Notes under the pieces: model-generated
Seen by the model: the letters and a program-made list of their open reading frames with translations, nothing else
The model's database searches: none
Told to the model about the DNA's origin: nothing
Program-made: the position numbers and the translations under genes
Source: Planctomycetia bacterium
GTDB taxonomy: Bacteria > Planctomycetota > PLA2 > JAEUHO01
Length of the DNA stretch: 33,731 bases
Assembly: GCA_016795345.1 (NCBI GenBank)
Contig: JAEUHO010000202.1
Location: 1 to 33,731 of the forward strand
Direction: 5' to 3'
Shown: piece after piece, positions 29,353 to 33,731 of the stretch
Position numbering within the stretch: the stretch's first letter is position 1
How the letters are laid out: every line of letters begins with the position of its first letter

Positions 29353-32300
29353 ATGGCCCGGAGGGCGCTGCTCGTCGCCGTGTTGCTCGCCGCGGTCGCC
29401 GCGGTCCTGTGGCAGACGGGGGTGTTCGGCACCGCCGCCGAGCCGGTCGCCGAGGTCGGCGACGACGGGGCCGCGGCGGACGCCGTCGCCGCGCCGGGCG
29501 CCGGCGAGGCCTCGGCGCTGGCGGCGGGGCGCGTCGGGCCGCGCGCGACCACCGGCGGAAAGGTCATCGCGCGCACGCCGCCGCCCGCGACGGGGGCGCC
29601 GCGGGTCACGGGGCGCGTGGTGGACGCGACGGGCGCCGCGGTCGCCGGCGCGCGCGTCGTGACGATGTCGGAGCAGGTCACGCGGGCGCTCACGCTCGAG
29701 GACCTCGGCGCCGAGGGTGTGGCGGCGTTCGACGCGGTCACCGGCGCGGACGGGCGGTTCGTCGTCGGCGTCGCGCCGGACGCGCCGAGCCACGCGCTCG
29801 TGGCGCTGACGACCGCGCTCGCGATGGCCTACCTGCCGGGTGTCCGCGCGGGCGACGACGTGACGGTGACGGTGGACGCGGCGGGCGAGGTCACGGGGGT
29901 CGTCACGGACCTCCAGGGCGAGCCGGTGGCCGGCGCGACGGTGACGTGGGTCACGTTCCTCGACGCGTGGATGGTCGAGACCGTCGCCACGACCGGCGCG
30001 GGCGGGGCGTACCGGCTGGCGCCCGTGCCGTCGATGCGCGCGCGCGGCGCGCGGGGCACGCTGGTGACCGCGGTGCACGTGGCGGCGGAGGGCTTCGCGC
30101 CGCTCACCGTCGCGCCCACCCCGCCCGAGCCCGGGCGGACGCGGGAGCAGCCGCTGGTGTTGACCCGCGGGCAGACCGTCGTCGGGAAGGTCGTGGACGG
30201 CGAGACCGACGCGCCCGTCGCGGGCGCGCGCGTGGTCGCGTGGGCGGCGGAGGGGTGGGCGGCGGTGCAGCGCCCGTTCCCCGCGGGGTCCTCGGCCCTG
30301 GCGTCGAAGTGGGCCTCGCCCCGTCTGGGCGAGGCGGTCACCGATGCCCAAGGGGCGTTCCGGATCGAGCGCGTGCCGAGCCGCGGGTTCCACCCGTCCT
30401 ACTCGCAGCAATGGGGCGAGGACGGTCCGCAGGTGGGGTTCGTCACCGCGGTGCTCGAGGGCGCGTGCGCGACGACCGACGACCTCGGGCTCCGCGACGA
30501 GGGCGCGACGCAGGAGGTGGTGGTGAAGGTGTTCGGCGCGACGACCCTGACCGGCCGCGTCGTGGGGGCCGACGGCAAGCCGATGGCGAAGGTCGCGGTC
30601 GACGCCGTGACGCCCGGCCGCGATGCCGGGTGGCTCCCCGCCGCGCTCCTCGGCGCCGAAGGGCCGCCCGCGATCCCGACGACGGGCGACGACGGGGTGT
30701 ACCGGCTCGTGCGCGTGCCGGTCTCGCGGACGAAGGACGACGACGTGAAGGTCGTGGGCCGGGTGATCGTGCGTTCGCCGGCCTTCGGGCGGCGATGGAG
30801 CGAGGACGGCGACGGCACCGTCACCGTCAAGGCGCGGGCCGGCGCGCCGGTGGTCGTGCCGGAACTCGTCGTGAAGCCGCCCGAGGGGGCGACGTCGCTG
30901 TCCGCGCGCGTGCGCGTGCTCCGGCCGGACGGCACGCCCGTCTGGGGGGCGATGGTCGGCCCGGTCGAGCGGATGCGCGGGACGAACGAGCGGACGGACC
31001 GCGAGGGCGTCGTCGTCGTCATGTTCGCCTCGCCGCCGCAGCGGCCGATCACCGGCCCGCAGGCGGTGCGCGCGACGCTCTCGGGGTTCGCGCCCACCGA
31101 GGGGAGCGTCACGCCGACGGCGGACGGGACCGCCGAGCTCACGATCACGCTCGCGGTGGGGCGGACGCTCACCGGGCGGGTCCTCACGGCGGACCGCGCG
31201 CCCGCGAAGGACGTCGCCGTGCAGGTCGGCGACGGCGCCGTGCCGATCGCCCAGGTGTTCCCGGAGCCGCCGGCCGCGCGCGGCGCCATCGTCCCGGCCG
31301 CGGCGCTGCCCCGGACGCGCGCGCGGTTCTGGGGCTCCGCCCTGACGGACGAGGAGGGCCGGTTCACGATCCGCGACCTGCCCGGCGGCGCGTGCCACCT
31401 GCTCGCGCAGGGGCCGCCCCCGGCGGGCGCGCCCGCGGCCCGCCCGCGCGTCACGCTCTCGGACGTGCCGACCGACGCCGCGGACGTCGAGGTCGTCCTC
31501 CCCGCCGGCGTCGCCGCGCCGACGGGCGGCCTCGCGGGGAACGTGCGCGACCAGGTCTCCGGGCGGCCCCTCGTGCGGATGACGGTGGCGGTCAGGATGG
31601 ACGCGACCGTCGTCGCCGCGGCGGGGTCCGGCGAGGAGGAGGTGGACATGCCGCAGCCGCGGGGCAGCGGCGGCATCCGGTCCCTCGGGCGGTTCGAGTT
31701 CACGAGCGTCCCGGCCGGGACGGTGACCCTCGTCGTGACGTCGCCGCAGTACGCGCCGACGACGGTGTCGGTCGTGGTGCGCGCGGGCGAGACGACCTCC
31801 GTGCCGACGATCGAGCTCTCGCGCGGGATCACCGTCCGCGGGCGCGTGCGCGCGCCCGACCTCGGCGCGGCCGGCGGCGCCCGCCACCTCGCGTTCGCGC
31901 CGCTCGACGGGGGCGCCGGCGGCGGGTGGCGGTCGGTCGAGGTGGCGCCGGACGGCGGCTACCAGCAGAGCGGCTTCGTGCCCGGCCGCTACCGCGTCAC
32001 GTCGTGGGTGGAAGGCGCGCGGCACGACGCGCCGGTCACCGTGCCGGCCGAAGGCACGGTGCTCGTCGTGCCCGAGGGGACGACGACGGTCGGCTTCGAC
32101 CCGACGCTGGTCGTCGCGGGGACCCTCCGGCTGTCGTGCCTCGATCCGCGGTTCCCGCCCCAGGGGGCCGTCGATCCCGGCGCCGCCGCGGACGAGTCGC
32201 GGCGTTTCGCCGCCGCGTGCCGCGTCGTCGTCACGGACGGCGCCGGCACGGTGGTTGCCGAGCAGACGGGCGGCTTCGCCCGCGGCCAGCCCGGGCCCAT

Positions 32301-32439
32301 CGGGTGGCTGCCGCTCGTGCCCGGCACGTACAAGGTGCGCGTCGAGCTGCCGGGCGAACCGGCGAAGGAGTCGTCGGTCGAGGTCGGCGAGCGACAGACG
32401 GTCGAGCTCGCGATCGGGGGCGCCACGCCGCCGAAGTGA
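29353..32439 (+). CDS. Large exported/membrane-anchored carboxypeptidase-regulatory-like repeat protein
   Basis: 1028 residues from ATG 29353; GTG 29350 would add one residue. An N-terminal hydrophobic helix (ALLVAVLLAAVAAVLWQTGV) acts as signal anchor. About seven carboxypeptidase-regulatory-like beta-sandwich modules follow, each opening with a G-x-V strand and a proline turn: GRVVDATGAAVAGARVV, GVVTDLQGEPVAGATVT, GKVVDGETDAPVAGARVV, GRVVGADGKPMAKVAV, GRVLTADRAPAKDVAV, GNVRDQVSGRPLVRMTV and GRVRAPDLG. Most have a companion TxxDGxF/Y strand. The end, GTYKVRVELPGEPAKESSVEVGERQTVELAI, is also a beta module. No enzyme motif is seen. It is probably a surface or periplasmic structural or binding protein. 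It lies 106 nt after the transmembrane sigma factor and may be one of its targets or partners; that is inference. Confidence 0.82.
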   Translation: MARRALLVAVLLAAVAAVLWQTGVFGTAAEPVAEVGDDGAAADAVAAPGAGEASALAAGRVGPRATTGGKVIARTPPPATGAPRVTGRVVDATGAAVAGARVVTMSEQVTRALTLEDLGAEGVAAFDAVTGADGRFVVGVAPDAPSHALVALTTALAMAYLPGVRAGDDVTVTVDAAGEVTGVVTDLQGEPVAGATVTWVTFLDAWMVETVATTGAGGAYRLAPVPSMRARGARGTLVTAVHVAAEGFAPLTVAPTPPEPGRTREQPLVLTRGQTVVGKVVDGETDAPVAGARVVAWAAEGWAAVQRPFPAGSSALASKWASPRLGEAVTDAQGAFRIERVPSRGFHPSYSQQWGEDGPQVGFVTAVLEGACATTDDLGLRDEGATQEVVVKVFGATTLTGRVVGADGKPMAKVAVDAVTPGRDAGWLPAALLGAEGPPAIPTTGDDGVYRLVRVPVSRTKDDDVKVVGRVIVRSPAFGRRWSEDGDGTVTVKARAGAPVVVPELVVKPPEGATSLSARVRVLRPDGTPVWGAMVGPVERMRGTNERTDREGVVVVMFASPPQRPITGPQAVRATLSGFAPTEGSVTPTADGTAELTITLAVGRTLTGRVLTADRAPAKDVAVQVGDGAVPIAQVFPEPPAARGAIVPAAALPRTRARFWGSALTDEEGRFTIRDLPGGACHLLAQGPPPAGAPAARPRVTLSDVPTDAADVEVVLPAGVAAPTGGLAGNVRDQVSGRPLVRMTVAVRMDATVVAAAGSGEEEVDMPQPRGSGGIRSLGRFEFTSVPAGTVTLVVTSPQYAPTTVSVVVRAGETTSVPTIELSRGITVRGRVRAPDLGAAGGARHLAFAPLDGGAGGGWRSVEVAPDGGYQQSGFVPGRYRVTSWVEGARHDAPVTVPAEGTVLVVPEGTTTVGFDPTLVVAGTLRLSCLDPRFPPQGAVDPGAAADESRRFAAACRVVVTDGAGTVVAEQTGGFARGQPGPIGWLPLVPGTYKVRVELPGEPAKESSVEVGERQTVELAIGGATPPK

Positions 32440-32458
32440 GCGTCGTCGCGCGGGCGAG

Positions 32459-32470
32459 CGGGCCTCGCGT
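32459..32470 (+). repeat. Intergenic copy of the 12-bp word CGGGCCTCGCGT
   Basis: Exact copy in the 49-bp gap between the convergent stops at 32439 and 32489. No terminator hairpin of note was seen there. Confidence 0.7.
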
Positions 32471-32488
32471 CCCGGGGCGGGGGGTGCG

Positions 32489-33466
32489 TCAGGCGCGCAG
32501 GAACGCGCGGAGGTCGCGCTCGAGGAAGTGCACGCGCGCGCGCGCGACGTCGAGGGTGCGGCGCGCGCGTGCGGTGCGGCCGCGGGCCGCGCGGGCCGCG
32601 GCGGCGACGGGCGCGCGGACGATCTCCCAGAGCGAGCGGGCGACGACGCCGGTCTTGAAGGCGACGGCGAACGCGGCGTAGGCCGCGGGGGCCATGCGCT
32701 TGCGCTGGAAGCGGAGGATCCCCTGGAGGAGCGGGAGGCGCGTCTCGCCGCCCGCGATCGACGCGGACGCGCCGCCGTGGTGGACGACGGCGGGGGCGTC
32801 CGCGACGAAGTGGACCGCGGCGCCGGCGCGGGCGGCGCGCCAGCAGAGGTCCACGTCCTCGACGTAGAACGGGTAGAGGGGGTCGAAGCCGCGCAGGCGC
32901 TCGAGGACGTCGCGGCGGACGACCATGGCCGCGCCGGCGACGGCGTCGACGGGGCCGGTGGTGGCGGCGAAGCCCTCGTCGCGTTGGCGACGCGAGGCCC
33001 GGCGGCCGACGTGGAGCCAGGCGAGCGGCGTGTACTGGTGGAGGAGCGCGGCGGCGGTGGGGAAGCCCCAGACCGCGCGCTGCGGCGCGCCGTCGGTGCC
33101 GACGAGCGGGGGCGACGCGACGCCGACCTCGGGGTGCGCGTCGAGGTAGCGGAGCACGTGGGCGAGCGCGCCGGGCCCCGCCTCGGTGTCGCTGTTGAGG
33201 AAGACGACGGCGCGGCCCTCGACGTGGGGGAGCGCGGCGGCGTTGCCGCGGGCGAAGCCGAGGTTCGTCGCGTTGCGCACGAGCACCACGTCGGGGTGCT
33301 CGGCCGCGACGGCGTCGGCGGAGCCGTCGGCGCTGGCGTTGTCCACGCAGACGACCCGCGCGACGAACGGCGCGCAGGCCGCCGGGACCGCGGCCAGCGC
33401 GCGGAGCGTGAGCGCCCGGGTGTTCCACGACAGGACGACGACGGTGAGGTCGGCGGGGGCGGCCAC
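32489..33466 (-). CDS. Family 2 glycosyltransferase (rhamnosyltransferase-like)
   Basis: 325 residues from GTG 33466 (AAPADLTVVVLSWNTRALTLRAL), placed by a -10 ending 7 nt upstream. It is a GT-A fold of the GT2 family: VVVLSWN, VCVDNASADGSADAV, NLGFARGNAAALP, and FLNSDTEAG, the metal/nucleotide-sugar site with NSD in place of the usual NPD. Then AGAAMVVRRDVLERLRGFDPLYPFYVEDVDLCWRAARAG, the acceptor loop with the catalytic EDVD. The C-terminal part is basic and helical (RFQRKRMAPAAYAAFAVAFKTGVVARSLWEIV), perhaps resting on the membrane. It is expected to add a sugar to a surface polysaccharide on the cytoplasmic side; donor and acceptor cannot be told. It is divergent from the gene at 33513, with overlapping promoters. 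Confidence 0.88.
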   Translation of the reverse strand: MAAPADLTVVVLSWNTRALTLRALAAVPAACAPFVARVVCVDNASADGSADAVAAEHPDVVLVRNATNLGFARGNAAALPHVEGRAVVFLNSDTEAGPGALAHVLRYLDAHPEVGVASPPLVGTDGAPQRAVWGFPTAAALLHQYTPLAWLHVGRRASRRQRDEGFAATTGPVDAVAGAAMVVRRDVLERLRGFDPLYPFYVEDVDLCWRAARAGAAVHFVADAPAVVHHGGASASIAGGETRLPLLQGILRFQRKRMAPAAYAAFAVAFKTGVVARSLWEIVRAPVAAAARAARGRTARARRTLDVARARVHFLERDLRAFLRA

Positions 33467-33473
33467 GGCCGCG

Positions 33474-33479
33474 AGCCTA
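33474..33479 (-). promoter_or_regulatory. -10 element TAGGCT, leaderless type (glycosyltransferase)
   Basis: Minus-strand hexamer ending 7 nt before the GTG at 33466. It lies back to back with the -10 of the divergent gene, 19 bp apart. Confidence 0.55.
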
Positions 33480-33498
33480 CCCGCAACGCGCCGGGCGG

Positions 33499-33504
33499 TA
33501 CGAT
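33499..33504 (+). promoter_or_regulatory. -10 element TACGAT, leaderless type (gene at 33513)
   Basis: Hexamer ending 8 nt before the GTG at 33513. No Shine-Dalgarno in the gap. Confidence 0.55.
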
Positions 33505-33512
33505 CCCGCGCC

Positions 33513-33731
33513 GTGCCCGACCCGCGCCCCCTCGACGGCCGTGCCCCCGCCCCGTCGCGCGCGCGTGCCGTCGCGACCGCGTGGGTCGCGGCGCTCGCCG
33601 TCGTCGGGCTGGCGGCGCTCGCCGAGCGCACGTGGCTCGGGAGCGACCTGCCGCTCGCCGCCGCGCCGCCGCCGCCCCCGTCGGCGGACGCGCCGCGCGC
33701 GCGGCCGTCGAGCCCGTTCCTGCTGGTGGTG
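33513..33731 (+). CDS. Membrane or exported protein, 5' part only
   Basis: 73 residues from GTG 33513 (PDPRPLDGRAPAPSRARAVATAW) before the right edge. A basic N-terminus is followed by one hydrophobic helix (about 21-39, VATAWVAALAVVGLAALAE), then a Pro/Ala-rich spacer and, at the very end, RPSSPFLLVV. That last strand could open a sulfatase/phosphatase-type alkaline-phosphatase fold, where the first strand is similar (LLVVIDT), but too little is visible to assign it. The start is set by the TACGAT -10 ending 8 nt upstream. Confidence 0.6.
   Translation, partial: MPDPRPLDGRAPAPSRARAVATAWVAALAVVGLAALAERTWLGSDLPLAAAPPPPPSADAPRARPSSPFLLVV

Noticed and set aside
29182-33486. Long minus-strand open frame of over 1400 codons across 29353-32439
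   Set aside because: Antisense shadow of the beta-sandwich gene; the plus-strand reading has a signal anchor, repeats, a GGGGAGG site and clear domain periodicity.

Overview
The window is a chromosomal segment of a very GC-rich (about three quarters G+C by eye) Gram-negative-type bacterium. The best guess is a high-GC Planctomycetota lineage, with Myxococcota the main alternative. Reasons are an lpxB gene (so lipid A is made), a sigma factor fused through a membrane helix to a squalene-cyclase/prenyltransferase-like toroid, large membrane-anchored proteins built of carboxypeptidase-regulatory-like beta-sandwiches, and an HNH nuclease of the type that is multi-copy in such genomes. No rRNA, tRNA, CRISPR array or insertion sequence was seen. 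No gap between genes exceeds 300 bases; the largest are 567-790, 3215-3406 and 24000-24196, each described below.

Layout. 1-566 (-): 5' part of an AbiEi-like type IV antitoxin, with a palindromic putative operator. 791-3214 (+): an HNH endonuclease fused to a complete RuvB-like branch-migration ATPase, with a GAAC-N7-GAAC SOS-type box in its promoter. 3407-6559 (+): a lipoprotein and a membrane-anchored beta-sandwich protein. 6641-8833 (+): lysyl-tRNA synthetase with a degenerate HD-hydrolase tail. 8889-13662 (-): three tandem paralogues of an unnamed helical-repeat protein ending in a CxWC...HGICPxC zinc-type motif. 13718-16313 (+): membrane/winged-helix/zinc-ribbon protein, CPBP protease and LpxB. 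16324-19520 (-): UspA and a divergent UvrA, the latter with a second GAAC-N7-GAAC box over its -35 region. 19681-20817 (+): a lower-GC orphan gene that looks acquired. 20820-21356 (+): DUF5063. 21414-23999 (-): M1 aminopeptidase. 24197-25402 (-): Rsm22-like methyltransferase. 25518-32439 (+): MFS transporter, transmembrane sigma-factor fusion, and a second beta-sandwich giant. 32489-33466 (-): family-2 glycosyltransferase. 33513 to the end (+): start of a membrane protein.

Three DNA-level patterns run across the genes. (1) Seven genes have a TANNNT -10 element whose last base lies only 6-9 nt before the start codon, so they are probably transcribed without a leader. (2) A 12-bp word, CGGGCCTCGCGT, occurs 12 times, six on each strand, in coding and intergenic DNA and in different reading frames, using codons that look rare here. 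(3) The only two GAAC-N7-GAAC sites found lie in the promoters of the two DNA-repair-type genes (HNH-RuvB and uvrA), which suggests a LexA regulon that includes the HNH-RuvB fusion. The best candidates for an undescribed system are the putatively SOS-controlled HNH-RuvB protein, the transmembrane sigma-factor/toroid fusion and the tandem CxWC/HGICPxC family.
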